DNA of 64,000 bases from Sinomicrobium weinanense (GTDB lineage: Bacteria > Bacteroidota > Bacteroidia > Flavobacteriales > Flavobacteriaceae), in NCBI RefSeq assembly GCF_018863395.1, contig NZ_JAHKRR010000002.1, forward strand, positions 372,001 through 436,000. Direction: 5' to 3'. Below, piece after piece: positions 38,020 to 46,633 of the stretch. The position numbers and the translations under genes are program-made. Numbering within the stretch: position 1 is the first letter of the stretch; the number at the start of each line of letters is the position of its first letter. Under the pieces are notes generated by a model, which was not told where the DNA came from, searched no databases, and was given only the letters and a program-made list of their open reading frames with translations.

Positions 38020-38070
38020 CGGTGACACTGATCACTGTATACCGATCACCGATTACCGGCATATCAGGCT

Positions 38071-38901
38071 TTATAAAAACCGTATCGTTACCACATCCCG
38101 GTAGTTCAATCCGAGCAGGCTCGACGCGCCACCAACGGTTTCCAGGTTACTTCGGTAAATGGCCAGTTCTACATAACCGGCAGAATTAAACACGGCCAGT
38201 CGCCTTCCATCGTCATCGCGCCGGGGTTTTTCCACGGAAAAATTGACGATATCGCTGTATTTATTATGTATTTTTTCAAACTTATAATTCCGGGCATAAA
38301 GCTCAAAATCCCTTCCTTTTCTCACATTTTCAAACAGCTGCCGGGAAATATTGGTCACCACGTTTCCATAGTTATCCACATAGATCACATGCCCGGTAAT
38401 GAGGTTCTGCTCCGTATTTATGATAGGCGTAAAGATCTTCAGCGATTTCAGCTCATTTACAGGCTTGCCTACAACTTCCAGCGTTCCTCCCCGGGCAATA
38501 TGGCAGGCCACCTTTACAAAAACGTCCATACAGGGAAAAATGGTATCCAGATCGTTGTAAATATTTATCTCCACTATTTTGTCCGGGTTCATCTCACCGG
38601 CCACGAGTGACATTATCCCGTTATCAGCCCCCACGAAATAATGATCGTCCAGCAATACGGCTATATGCCTGTTGTCCGGGTTCCGTTCAGAATCTACTCC
38701 AAATACATGAACGCTTCCTTTTGGAAAACTTTTATAGGCATTCTTGAGAATGTAGGCTGCTTCCTGCACATTGAACGGGTTGACGGAGTGCGATATATCC
38801 ACAATTCTCACGTCTTCCGTCTCACTGTAAATCGCTCCTTTGATGGCCCCTACAAAGTGGTCTTTCTCCCCGAAATCCGTAGTTAAACTTATTATAGCCA
38901 T
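38071..38901 (-). CDS. SAM hydrolase / hydroxide adenosyltransferase (DUF62)
   Basis: 276 aa. The N-terminus reads IISLTTDFGEKDHFVGAIKGAIYSETEDVRIVDISHSVNPFNVQEAAYIL, the DUF62/chlorinase-like family signature, with FGVDSERNPDNRHIAVLLDDHYFVGADNGIMSLV. Members cleave SAM to adenosine and methionine using an activated water. Combined with a SAM-I riboswitch at 6936 it bears on SAM homeostasis, though no direct link is shown. Monocistronic, divergent from phoH. Confidence 0.9.
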   Translation of the reverse strand: MAIISLTTDFGEKDHFVGAIKGAIYSETEDVRIVDISHSVNPFNVQEAAYILKNAYKSFPKGSVHVFGVDSERNPDNRHIAVLLDDHYFVGADNGIMSLVAGEMNPDKIVEINIYNDLDTIFPCMDVFVKVACHIARGGTLEVVGKPVNELKSLKIFTPIINTEQNLITGHVIYVDNYGNVVTNISRQLFENVRKGRDFELYARNYKFEKIHNKYSDIVNFSVEKPRRDDDGRRLAVFNSAGYVELAIYRSNLETVGGASSLLGLNYRDVVTIRFL

Positions 38902-39060
38902 AAAATAGTACCGACGCTTTTTTTGTGTAATTTAGCAAGAAAATGATCCCTTAACCGCATTTATATATCCAAGGGGGTATGGAAAGCACAAACCTACTAA
39001 AAAAACAGGGGATAAACCATATAGCGCAACACACTTTTTTATAGTATCTTTAGGGAAGAA

Positions 39061-39192
39061 TAACTGAAGATTTCACCCGGTGAAAATCCGGGTATTTAAA
39101 ACCGGAAAAACCAAAAGTAAACCTGGTTTTATCATTTTCCGGTGATGGCATGATGACGAACATAACTAAAAAATAATCAAACCCAACAGCTT
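39061..39192. other. Divergent intergenic region before phoH
   Basis: The 291-nt gap between the SAM hydrolase (start 38901) and phoH (39193) holds a short perfect hairpin ACCCGG-7 nt-CCGGGT (near 39076-39094) and AT-rich flanks. A low-complexity A-rich run precedes the phoH TTG start. No riboswitch class or gene is recognised. Confidence 0.3.
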
Positions 39193-40149
39193 TTGAACGA
39201 AATAGTAGTAGAACTTACCGAGATCAGCCCGAGGGAATTCTTCGGCGAGCAAAACATCAACATTGAACTTCTCAAAAAGTACTTTCCAAAACTGAAGATC
39301 GTGGCCAGGGGAAACAAGATCAAGGCCTATGGCGACGAAGAGCTCCTGGAAGAATTTGACAAACGCCTGGACCTGCTGGTCATGTATTTCGGTAAATACA
39401 ACAAACTGGACGAAAATACCATAGAACGTATCCTTACCAGTGATGAAAAAGAGGCTTATGAAGCCCCTCTGGAAAACAACCAGGTACTGCTTCACGGGGT
39501 CAATGGCAGGCTCATCAAAGCGCAAACCGTCAACCAACAGCGGCTGGTAGAGCAGATGAAAAAGAAAGACATGGTCTTTGCCATAGGTCCGGCAGGTACG
39601 GGAAAAACCTATACCGGGGTGGCCCTGGCCGTAAAGGCGCTGAAGGAAAAACAGGTGAAGCGCATCATCCTCACCCGCCCCGCAGTGGAAGCCGGTGAAA
39701 ACCTGGGGTTCCTCCCAGGGGACCTGAAGGAAAAGCTTGATCCGTACATGCAGCCGCTCTATGATGCTTTGCGTGATATGATCCCGGCCGAAAAATTACA
39801 GAACTACCTGGAAACCGGTATCATTCAGATCGCCCCCATGGCGTTTATGCGGGGCCGGACGCTCGACAATGCTTTCGTTATTCTCGACGAAGCCCAGAAC
39901 ACCACACACGCCCAGATGAAAATGTTCCTTACCCGTATGGGCAAGAATGCCAAGTTCATGATCACCGGCGACCCCGGACAGATAGACCTTCCCAGAAGGA
40001 TCATATCCGGGCTTAAAGAAGCCATATTGGTCCTCAAGGACATCAAAGGCATAGGCGTGGTTTATCTCGATGAAAAAGATGTCATTCGCCACAGGCTGGT
40101 GAAAAACATTATTGATGCTTATAAAAAGATTGAGCATAATAATACGTAG
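39193..40149 (+). CDS. phoH: PhoH-family ATPase
   Basis: 318 aa from a TTG at 39193 (NEIVVELTEISPREFFGEQNINI); the family in flavobacteria starts with the same residues. P-loop GPAGTGKT at residues 132-139, then RPAVEAGENLGFLPGDLKEKLDPYMQPLYDAL, VILDEAQNTTHAQMKMFLTRMG (Walker B) and MITGDPGQIDLP. Predicted ATP-dependent RNA-related enzyme (PhoH/YbeZ); precise role unsettled. The start lies 291 nt from the divergent SAM hydrolase gene. Confidence 0.93.
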   Translation: MNEIVVELTEISPREFFGEQNINIELLKKYFPKLKIVARGNKIKAYGDEELLEEFDKRLDLLVMYFGKYNKLDENTIERILTSDEKEAYEAPLENNQVLLHGVNGRLIKAQTVNQQRLVEQMKKKDMVFAIGPAGTGKTYTGVALAVKALKEKQVKRIILTRPAVEAGENLGFLPGDLKEKLDPYMQPLYDALRDMIPAEKLQNYLETGIIQIAPMAFMRGRTLDNAFVILDEAQNTTHAQMKMFLTRMGKNAKFMITGDPGQIDLPRRIISGLKEAILVLKDIKGIGVVYLDEKDVIRHRLVKNIIDAYKKIEHNNT

Positions 40150-40178
40150 TTGTGGGAGAGTTTTTGAATTTGAGAAGA

Positions 40179-40306
40179 TCCCCCTCCGCCTGCGGCACCT
40201 CCCCCCAAGGGGGAGGAAAATATTCGGTTAATTTTCTGATTCCTAAAATAGTGGCAATTAAAAAGATAATATTCTCCCCTTCGGGGAGATGCCGAAGGCA
40301 GAGGGG
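40179..40306. repeat. Inverted repeat (third CTCTGCCTTCGGC copy)
   Basis: Left arm TCCCCCTCCGCCTGCGGCAC (40179-40198) is a diverged complement of 40283-40306 (core GGGGAGATGCCGAAGGCAGA). CCCCCCAAGGGGG makes a second small palindrome at 40201-40213. It lies between phoH and purC, so it may end the phoH transcript. Confidence 0.65.
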
Positions 40307-40321
40307 ATTGAACTTTTAACT

Positions 40322-40329
40322 TATATTTG
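40322..40329 (+). promoter_or_regulatory. -7 promoter element TATATTTG
   Basis: Exact TAnnTTTG match, 24 nt before the purC start. The closest TTG (40308-40310) is 11 nt upstream, so a canonical -33 element is lacking. Confidence 0.45.
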
Positions 40330-40352
40330 CGGAAAAATCAGTATAGTGTAAC

Positions 40353-41312
40353 ATGAGCAACAATACCATAACTTCCACCGCCTATAATTTTCCGGGACAA
40401 AAAGATGTTTACAAAGGTAAAGTCCGCGAAGTATACTCCGTGAATGACAACCTTCTGGTGATGATAGCCACCGATCGTTTATCTGCCTTCGATGTAGTGA
40501 TGCCCCGGGGCATTCCTTACAAAGGACAGATCCTGAACCAGATCGCTACCAAGATGATGAAAGCTACCGAAGACATCGTACCCAACTGGCTTATCGCAAC
40601 TCCCGACCCGAATGTGGCCGTAGGGCATAAATGCACCCCTTTTAAAGTGGAGATGGTGATCCGGGGTTATCTGTCCGGTCACGCTGCCAGGGAATACAAG
40701 GCCGGAAAGCGTCAACTCTGTGGCGTGTCCATGCCGGAGGGAATGAAGGAAAACGACAAGTTTCCCGAACCTGTCATTACCCCATCTACCAAGGCCGACG
40801 GAGGTGCCCATGACGAAGACATCTCGCGCGAGGACATCCTGAAACAAGGTATTGTCTCCGAAGAAGACTACATCCAACTCGAAGCCTATACCAAAGCCCT
40901 CTTTCAGCGGGGCACGGAAATAGCTGCACAACGCGGGCTTATCCTCGTGGATACCAAATACGAGTTCGGCAAAACAAAAGACGGCAAGATCGTACTGATA
41001 GACGAAATACATACCCCCGACTCATCCCGGTATTTCTACGCCGATGGCTACCAGGAACGCCAGGACAAAGGAGAAAAACAGAAGCAGCTATCCAAGGAGT
41101 TCGTTCGCCAATGGTTGATAGAAAACGGCTTCCAGGGCAAGGAAGGCCAACAGATACCGACCATGAATGACGAGTATATCACTTCAGTATCGGACCGTTA
41201 TATAGAACTCTACGAACAGATCACGGGAGAGCCGTTTGAAAAGGCTGATATCAGTGACATTGAAAGCCGGATAGAGAAAAATGTGGTGGATTACCTGGGT
41301 AACTTATCCTAA
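40353..41312 (+). CDS. purC: SAICAR synthetase
   Basis: 319 aa, in the longer eukaryote-like/Bacteroidota class of PurC (bacterial enzymes are ~240 aa). Marks: [80 protein letters not shown] and [30 protein letters not shown]. Ligates aspartate to CAIR in purine synthesis, using ATP. Monocistronic by flanking palindromes. Confidence 0.96.
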   Translation: MSNNTITSTAYNFPGQKDVYKGKVREVYSVNDNLLVMIATDRLSAFDVVMPRGIPYKGQILNQIATKMMKATEDIVPNWLIATPDPNVAVGHKCTPFKVEMVIRGYLSGHAAREYKAGKRQLCGVSMPEGMKENDKFPEPVITPSTKADGGAHDEDISREDILKQGIVSEEDYIQLEAYTKALFQRGTEIAAQRGLILVDTKYEFGKTKDGKIVLIDEIHTPDSSRYFYADGYQERQDKGEKQKQLSKEFVRQWLIENGFQGKEGQQIPTMNDEYITSVSDRYIELYEQITGEPFEKADISDIESRIEKNVVDYLGNLS

Positions 41313-41334
41313 TCCTGATCATTAGTTAAACTTA

Positions 41335-41393
41335 AAAAAAATGTGTCATTCTTCATGAGGTTCTTCGCTTCGCTCAGAATGACACATTTTTTT
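41335..41393. terminator. Bidirectional terminator, 18-bp perfect stem
   Basis: AAAAAAATGTGTCATTCT (41335-41352) pairs exactly with 41376-41393. Runs of A at the left and T at the right give U-tracts on both strands. It sits between convergent purC and the MFS gene. The loop carries the TTCTTCGCTTCGCTC core shared with 32672-32750, so this terminator is a member of a repeat family. Confidence 0.88.
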
Positions 41394-41405
41394 AGTAGAT
41401 CAGGA

Positions 41406-42626
41406 TCATGCCTTTTGTTTTTCCGAAGGGAGGAAAACCGTAAGTAACCCCAGCAACGGCAGGAAAGAACACATCTTAAACACATAGCTGATACTCGTAG
41501 CATCGGCCACATCGCCCAGCACTGCCGAACCTATTCCGGCAATGCCGAAGGCAAAACCGAAGAACAAGCCGGAAACCATACCTACTTTACCGGGAATGAG
41601 TTCCTGTGCATAGACCAGTATGGCAGAAAAGGCCGAAGACAGTATCAGGCCGATAAGAACGGTAAGTGTCCCTGTCCAGAACAGGTTTACATAAGGCAAT
41701 AAAAGCGTAAAAGGCGCTATTCCCAGTATACTGAACCAGATCACGTATTTACGGCCAAACCTGTCGCCCAGCGGTCCGCCGAAAAAAGTTCCGGCAGCTA
41801 TGGCAAAGAGGAACACAAACAGGTATACCTGTGAGGCCTGCACGGACACATCAAACTTGTCCATCAGGTAGAATGTATAGTAGTTCGTAAGACTGGCCAT
41901 ATAGATATACTTGGAAAAAATAAGGAACAGCAGGACAACTATCGACCATATCACCTGTCTCCTGGACAAACGGTGTCCCAGCGCCACCTTATCGCGCTTT
42001 ACCTTTTTGGTGGGGAGCCTGTACAAATTGTTCTTATACCACTTCCCTACCCGTGACAAAACGAGGATGGCTACCAAAGCAGCCAGGGAAAACCAGATCA
42101 CAGAAAACTGTCCGAACGGCACAATGATCATTGCGGCCAGCAAAGGCCCCAGTGAGCTTCCGGCATTCCCTCCCACCTGGAACAGGGACTGTGCCATTCC
42201 GTGCCTTCCGCCGGATGCCATATGGGCTATACGCGATGCTTCCGGGTGAAACACTGAAGACCCCACACCTATAAGCCCTACACTCAGAAGTACCGTACCG
42301 AAGTTTGGCGCCATAGACAGCACCACCAGCCCTATAAGTGAAAATCCCATGCCGATGGCCAGGGAATACGGTTTGGGGTATTTGTCCGTATACAATCCTA
42401 CCACAGGCTGCAACAAAGAAGCCGTAAGCTGAAACGTAAGGGTAATAAGCCCTATCTGGGCAAAACTCAGTTGAAAGGACTCCTTGACCAGCGGGTAAAT
42501 AGAAGGGATTAACGATTGCAGGGTATCGTTCATCAAATGTGAAAAGCTCAATGCGAACAACACCGGAAAAACTGTTTTTTCAGCCATATTTTCCGATGTT
42601 GCATAAGTGGAAGTATTCTTATGCAT
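41406..42626 (-). CDS. MFS transporter, fosmidomycin-resistance (Fsr) type
   Basis: 406 aa from the ATG at 42626; an open extension to 42704 overlaps the promoter region and is rejected. Twelve membrane helices. SFSHLMNDTLQSLIPSIYPLVKESFQLSFAQIGLITLTFQ, FHPEASRIAHMASGGRHGMAQSLFQVGGNAGSSLGPLLAA and AQELIPGKVGMVSGLFFGFAFGIAGIGSAVLG match Fsr-like proteins. Substrate unknown; an exporter of small anionic drugs is typical for the family. Divergent from mnmE. Confidence 0.9.
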   Translation of the reverse strand: MHKNTSTYATSENMAEKTVFPVLFALSFSHLMNDTLQSLIPSIYPLVKESFQLSFAQIGLITLTFQLTASLLQPVVGLYTDKYPKPYSLAIGMGFSLIGLVVLSMAPNFGTVLLSVGLIGVGSSVFHPEASRIAHMASGGRHGMAQSLFQVGGNAGSSLGPLLAAMIIVPFGQFSVIWFSLAALVAILVLSRVGKWYKNNLYRLPTKKVKRDKVALGHRLSRRQVIWSIVVLLFLIFSKYIYMASLTNYYTFYLMDKFDVSVQASQVYLFVFLFAIAAGTFFGGPLGDRFGRKYVIWFSILGIAPFTLLLPYVNLFWTGTLTVLIGLILSSAFSAILVYAQELIPGKVGMVSGLFFGFAFGIAGIGSAVLGDVADATSISYVFKMCSFLPLLGLLTVFLPSEKQKA

Positions 42627-42749
42627 AGCAATTTGGATTAAGGAAACAGCAAATTTACGGTAATTCCCCATAACGGATATGCAGGCCTGCACTTTTAACA
42701 ACAAAATGGACTGTTAAAATTGCACCTCTCCCATTTGTCTAATTTTAAA

Positions 42750-42757
42750 TACTTTTG
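42750..42757 (+). promoter_or_regulatory. -7 promoter element TACTTTTG of mnmE
   Basis: Exact TAnnTTTG, 17 nt before the mnmE ATG. The nearest TTTG (42734-42737) is 12 nt upstream; the usual spacing is 17-23. This helps set the start at 42774 rather than a TTG at 42720, which lies upstream of the promoter. Confidence 0.5.
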
Positions 42758-42773
42758 CACCAAACAGAGAGCC

Positions 42774-44159
42774 ATGCTGCCAAACGATACGATCATAGCC
42801 TTAGCAACACCCAGTGGTGCAGGTGCCATTGCCGTTCTCCGGGTTTCCGGAAAGGAGGCCATAAACATTGTGGACGGGAAATTCCGGTCGGTAAAAGGGA
42901 AAAAACTGTCCGAGCAAAAAAGCCACACCATTCACCTCGGACATATTACAGACGGCGCCAGGGTACTCGACGAAGTATTGGTCAGCATTTTCAAGGGGCC
43001 TCACTCCTACACCGGGGAAAATGTGGTGGAAATTTCCTGTCATGGCTCCCCGTATATTCAAAGGGAGATCATACAGCTTTTTCTGCGAAATGGCTGCCGT
43101 ATGGCCAATGCCGGGGAGTTTACCCTCCGCGCATTCCTAAACGGCAAGCTCGACCTCAGTCAGGCCGAAGCTGTGGCCGACCTCATCGCTTCGGATAACG
43201 AGGCGTCCCACCAGGTAGCCATACAGCAAATGCGCGGCGGTTTTTCCGGCGAAATAGAAAAATTGCGCCGGGAACTCCTCGACTTCGCTTCCCTCATAGA
43301 ACTGGAACTCGATTTTGCCGAAGAAGATGTGGAATTTGCAGACCGAAGCCGGTTTGAGGAACTGCTGCAACGTATAGAACTCGTATTGAAACGGCTCATC
43401 GATTCGTTTGCAGTGGGTAATGTGATCAAAAATGGTATCCCCGTAGCTATCGTGGGAGCTCCCAATGTAGGGAAATCCACCCTGCTCAATGCCCTGCTCA
43501 ATGAAGAAAGGGCCATCGTAAGCGACATCGCCGGAACTACCCGCGACACTATTGAGGATGAAATGGTCATTAACGGCATAGGCTTTCGCTTTATAGACAC
43601 AGCCGGTATCCGCGAAACCGAAGATGTGGTAGAAAGTATCGGCATTAAAAAGACTTTTGAGAAGATCACCCAGGCACAGGTGGTCATTTATCTTTTCGAT
43701 GCCAGCCATTTCCGGGAAAACAGCGATACGATAGTTGTAGAGATCGAAAAAATAAAGAACAAATTTCCGCAAAAACCCCTCCTTATCCTGGCCAATAAAA
43801 TAGACCTGGCCGATGCAGACCAAATAAAAAGTAACCTCAACTACGAAAACCTGCTGCTCATTTCAGCCCGGGAAAACATCGGTACCGAAAACCTGAAAGA
43901 CAAACTGCTTGAATTTGTAAATACCGGGGCACTTCGCAATAACGAAACCATTGTTACCAACAGCCGTCATTACGATGCCCTGCTCAAGGCTTTAGAAGAA
44001 ATTCAGAAGGTGCAGCACGGGCTACAATCCGGCCTGTCGGGGGACCTTCTAGCTATTGATATCCGGGAGGCGTTGTATCACTTCGGGGAGATCACGGGGC
44101 AGGTGACCAATGATGAGTTGCTGGGGAATATATTTGCTAATTTTTGTATCGGTAAATAA
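42774..44159 (+). CDS. mnmE: tRNA modification GTPase MnmE (TrmE)
   Basis: 461 aa from the ATG at 42774. The N-terminal THF-binding domain (MLPNDTIIALATPSGAGAIAVLRVSG), the central GTPase (GAPNVGKSTLLNALLNEERAIVSDIAGTTRDT; DTAG switch II as FIDTAGIRETED; ANKID) and the C-terminal FCIGK with the essential Cys are intact. With MnmG it adds carboxymethylaminomethyl to U34 of tRNAs. The final 18 bp (FCIGK-stop) match the SGI1 integration site, and the mobile element starts right after. Confidence 0.97.
   Translation: MLPNDTIIALATPSGAGAIAVLRVSGKEAINIVDGKFRSVKGKKLSEQKSHTIHLGHITDGARVLDEVLVSIFKGPHSYTGENVVEISCHGSPYIQREIIQLFLRNGCRMANAGEFTLRAFLNGKLDLSQAEAVADLIASDNEASHQVAIQQMRGGFSGEIEKLRRELLDFASLIELELDFAEEDVEFADRSRFEELLQRIELVLKRLIDSFAVGNVIKNGIPVAIVGAPNVGKSTLLNALLNEERAIVSDIAGTTRDTIEDEMVINGIGFRFIDTAGIRETEDVVESIGIKKTFEKITQAQVVIYLFDASHFRENSDTIVVEIEKIKNKFPQKPLLILANKIDLADADQIKSNLNYENLLLISARENIGTENLKDKLLEFVNTGALRNNETIVTNSRHYDALLKALEEIQKVQHGLQSGLSGDLLAIDIREALYHFGEITGQVTNDELLGNIFANFCIGK
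44142..44159. other. Putative attachment site at mnmE 3' end
   Basis: The 18 bases coding FCIGK-stop (TTTTGTATCGGTAAATAA) mark the boundary between host backbone and AT-rich mobile DNA. The integrase gene starts 163 nt further. Salmonella genomic island 1 integrates at this same gene end, known as thdF/trmE. The other copy of the direct repeat would lie right of the window, so the site is inferred. Confidence 0.5.
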
Positions 44160-44259
44160 ATCTACTTTCTTTTAGTTTTTATTACTACATTATTAATTGA
44201 ATATCAATTAAATAACTCCATTTTTATTTTCATTTCTCAATACATTTTTCTATGTTTGT

Positions 44260-44320
44260 TACACCTATAGTACACCTCATCGCATAAAACCCACAACGAG
44301 GTGTACCAAATTACACCTCG
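44260..44320. promoter_or_regulatory. TACACCT repeats upstream of the integrase
   Basis: Three direct TACACCT copies start at 44260, 44271 and 44312, and one inverted AGGTGTA at 44299-44305, pairing TACACCTC (44271-44278) with GAGGTGTA (44298-44305). The first two are 11 bp apart, one helix turn. They could be integrase or excisionase arm sites or an autoregulatory operator. Confidence 0.45.
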
Positions 44321-44322
44321 AA

Positions 44323-45450
44323 ATGAAAATAAGTTTAAAAAAGAAAAAACTCAATAGCGGGAAGATCAGCCTTTATATTGAATATTATAAAGGCTCGTAT
44401 ATTGATAATGACGGAAGAAAAAAACACCTACGGGAATTTGAATACCTGAAACAACATTTACACCAGGACCCAAAAACTGCTGAGGAAAAAAGAGAGAACA
44501 AAGAGGCCTTAGAATTAGCCGAACAGATACTAACCTTGCGCAAAGCAGATTATATCCAGGGAAAATACAATATCAAAAATGACAGAAAAGCCAAAACTAA
44601 CTTTCTGGAATACTACGACAAATTAAAAGAAGAGCGGTATGAAAGCAAAGGCAACTACGATAATTGGGATGCAGCTTTAAAGCATATCGAAAAATACTGC
44701 CCGCCAGCTATCACCTTTGCGGATATAGATGAGAATTTCGTCAAGGGTTTTAAAAGGTACTTGAACACTAAAGCCAAAACAAAAGGCGGTACTCCCCTAT
44801 CGCAGAATTCCAAATACACTTATTTCAATAAATTCAAAGCCTGCCTGCGTACCGCGTTTGAAGAAGATTATCTCGATAAAAACATTATCAAGAGCGTTAA
44901 AGGTTTTGAGCAGGGAGAATCTCAGAGGGAATACCTTACTTATTCCGAATTACAGGCTTTAACCGGGGCAAAATGTAAATACCCTGTTTTGAAATCAGCA
45001 TTTATTTTTAGCTGCCTTACTGGGCTAAGGTGGAGTGACATCAATAAATTAACCTGGTCCGAAATCCGGGATGAAGATGACAGCTCCCGAATTGTCTTCA
45101 GGCAGAAAAAAACCGAAGGTTTGGAGTATCTTTATATTTCCGACCAGGCAAGAGACCTGCTCGGTAAACGTGGAAATGGAAGTGAACGGGTATTTACAGG
45201 GCTTAAATACGGTGCTCATTTTAATGCGGAAATATTACGCTGGTGTATGAGAGCCGGTATTACCAAACATATTACTTTCCACAGTGCCCGGCATACGTGT
45301 GCCGTACTACTCCTGGAACACGGTGCAGACATATACACCGTATCCAAAATTCTCGGTCACCGGGAATTGAGAACTACTGAAATCTACGCCAAGATTGTTG
45401 ACACCAAAATGAAGGAGGCAGCGAATATTATACCTGAACTTAAAATTTAA
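44323..45450 (+). CDS. int: Tyrosine recombinase (integrase)
   Basis: 375 aa, Bacteroidota phage_int_SAM_5-type. Residues ~85-185 hold the SAM-like core-binding domain; the catalytic domain shows CLTGLRWSDINKLTW (first Arg), HITFHSARHTCA (His-x-x-Arg), LGHRELRTTEIYAKI with the nucleophile Tyr355. It should integrate and excise the element, here probably at the mnmE 3' end. AT-rich and codon-biased unlike the host genes. The first gene of the element. Confidence 0.93.
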   Translation: MKISLKKKKLNSGKISLYIEYYKGSYIDNDGRKKHLREFEYLKQHLHQDPKTAEEKRENKEALELAEQILTLRKADYIQGKYNIKNDRKAKTNFLEYYDKLKEERYESKGNYDNWDAALKHIEKYCPPAITFADIDENFVKGFKRYLNTKAKTKGGTPLSQNSKYTYFNKFKACLRTAFEEDYLDKNIIKSVKGFEQGESQREYLTYSELQALTGAKCKYPVLKSAFIFSCLTGLRWSDINKLTWSEIRDEDDSSRIVFRQKKTEGLEYLYISDQARDLLGKRGNGSERVFTGLKYGAHFNAEILRWCMRAGITKHITFHSARHTCAVLLLEHGADIYTVSKILGHRELRTTEIYAKIVDTKMKEAANIIPELKI

Positions 45451-45454
45451 TAAT

Positions 45455-46129
45455 GTGTTTAATTCCTTTTATGAAAAAATACACCGGATAGAGAAAAGGA
45501 TTAATTCTGTTTCAAGCAAAAGTGCTGAAAAGTTCATACTTATTTGGATTATATCAACTCTGATTCTTTTAGGTTATAGCGTTTTTAACCTGGATTTTAT
45601 GTCTGTTTGGTGGAGAACCATTGTGTTACTTGTTTTACTGCTTTTTCTCTTTAGCTATTTTATCATATTAGGCTATAAGCAATACAAAAGGAAACACGCT
45701 AAAGAAGCAGTAAACCTCCCCAATACCTCCGATACCACTTTGAATATAAACCAAACGGAAATCCTCATAAACTTCCTGAAAAAATGGTTTAGTTCACCAA
45801 AGGGTTCTGATACCCTGGAAAATGACCTGAAAAATCTTTTGGAATTAAACCTGGCAAACATAGAAGATGGTGGCCTGATCTCCGAGGCCAACAAGAAAAT
45901 AGACATCGGGAGAATTCTTTTTCAAATTGCCCATATCGGGATTTGGGATGAAGAGGACGTAAAAAAGATTTATAGCAAGAGTATTATTTCCCATAACCGG
46001 AGCATCAATGCTTTTAAGGACAATACTTTCAACGATCATAAAAACAGCTTAAAAGAGAAGAAAAAGCTATATGTTAAAGATAGTATTGACATCCCTAAAA
46101 TATTAGGTGTCGAAAGGCCTCCCCTTTGA
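45455..46129 (+). CDS. Hypothetical small membrane protein of the mobile element
   Basis: 224 aa, start GTG at 45455, 4 nt after the integrase stop. Two membrane helices (about residues 26-46 and 52-74: IWIISTLILLGYSVFNL, TIVLLVLLLFLFSYFIILGY) follow a short N-terminal helix, with a cytosolic C-terminal part (NQTEILINFLKKWFSSPKGSDTLENDLKNLLEL...). Not recognised. Close coupling to int suggests a role in the element's life cycle or an accessory function. Confidence 0.6.
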   Translation: MFNSFYEKIHRIEKRINSVSSKSAEKFILIWIISTLILLGYSVFNLDFMSVWWRTIVLLVLLLFLFSYFIILGYKQYKRKHAKEAVNLPNTSDTTLNINQTEILINFLKKWFSSPKGSDTLENDLKNLLELNLANIEDGGLISEANKKIDIGRILFQIAHIGIWDEEDVKKIYSKSIISHNRSINAFKDNTFNDHKNSLKEKKKLYVKDSIDIPKILGVERPPL

Positions 46130-46260
46130 TCTAATTGTTTTTACTTGTTTATTTTGGTTTTTAATCCTCCCTGTTATTTCATGCTATAATTTTGTTTTCA
46201 GGAATTCTACAAAAAGAAAACAAAGGCCTTTGTTCATTAGTAATTTAAATCTTTACGATA

Positions 46261-46548
46261 ATGAACAATCTCGAATTAGAAGAGCGCCTGGAACGAATTG
46301 AAAAACTTCTTGCGTTCAACAAACGTGTCCTGACTTTTGATGAAGCCTGTGACTATACAGGTATTTCAAAGAGCTATCTCTATAAGTTAACTTCAGAGAA
46401 CAGGATTCCTTTTTCCAAACCCAACGGTAAAGTGATCTTCTTTGAAAGGGAAAAGCTCGAAAACTGGCTGTTGAGAAACCACAGGAGATCCCGACAGGAA
46501 ACAAAGGATGAAGCACTGTCCTACGTCCTGAAGAACAAAAAAGTCTAA
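46261..46548 (+). CDS. Excisionase-like HTH protein
   Basis: 95 aa. An N-terminal helix (LEERLERIEKLLAFNKRVL) is followed by a MerR/excisionase-type winged HTH (TFDEACDYTGISKSYLYKLTSENRIPFSKPNGKVIFFEREKLENWLLRN). Such genes follow int in Bacteroidota mobilisable transposons and act as Xis or as regulators. The start at 46261 is the only ATG before the HTH. Confidence 0.85.
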   Translation: MNNLELEERLERIEKLLAFNKRVLTFDEACDYTGISKSYLYKLTSENRIPFSKPNGKVIFFEREKLENWLLRNHRRSRQETKDEALSYVLKNKKV

Positions 46549-46633
46549 AATCCCCTACCCTCTTAGACTTTGTTATTCAATTTTTAGCCTGAACCAAAAC
46601 TGTATTAGATATACGGTTTTTAAATCCACTGAT

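Noticed and set aside
38902-39192. Riboswitch in the phoH leader
   Set aside because: A single 6-bp hairpin and an A-rich stretch only; no conserved aptamer blocks recognised.
42720-42773. TTG start for mnmE
   Set aside because: It lies upstream of the -7 box; the ATG at 42774 matches the conserved N-terminus.
46107-46301. 64-codon frame between two mobile genes
   Set aside because: Overlaps the preceding gene end and the HTH start; no similarity to known families.
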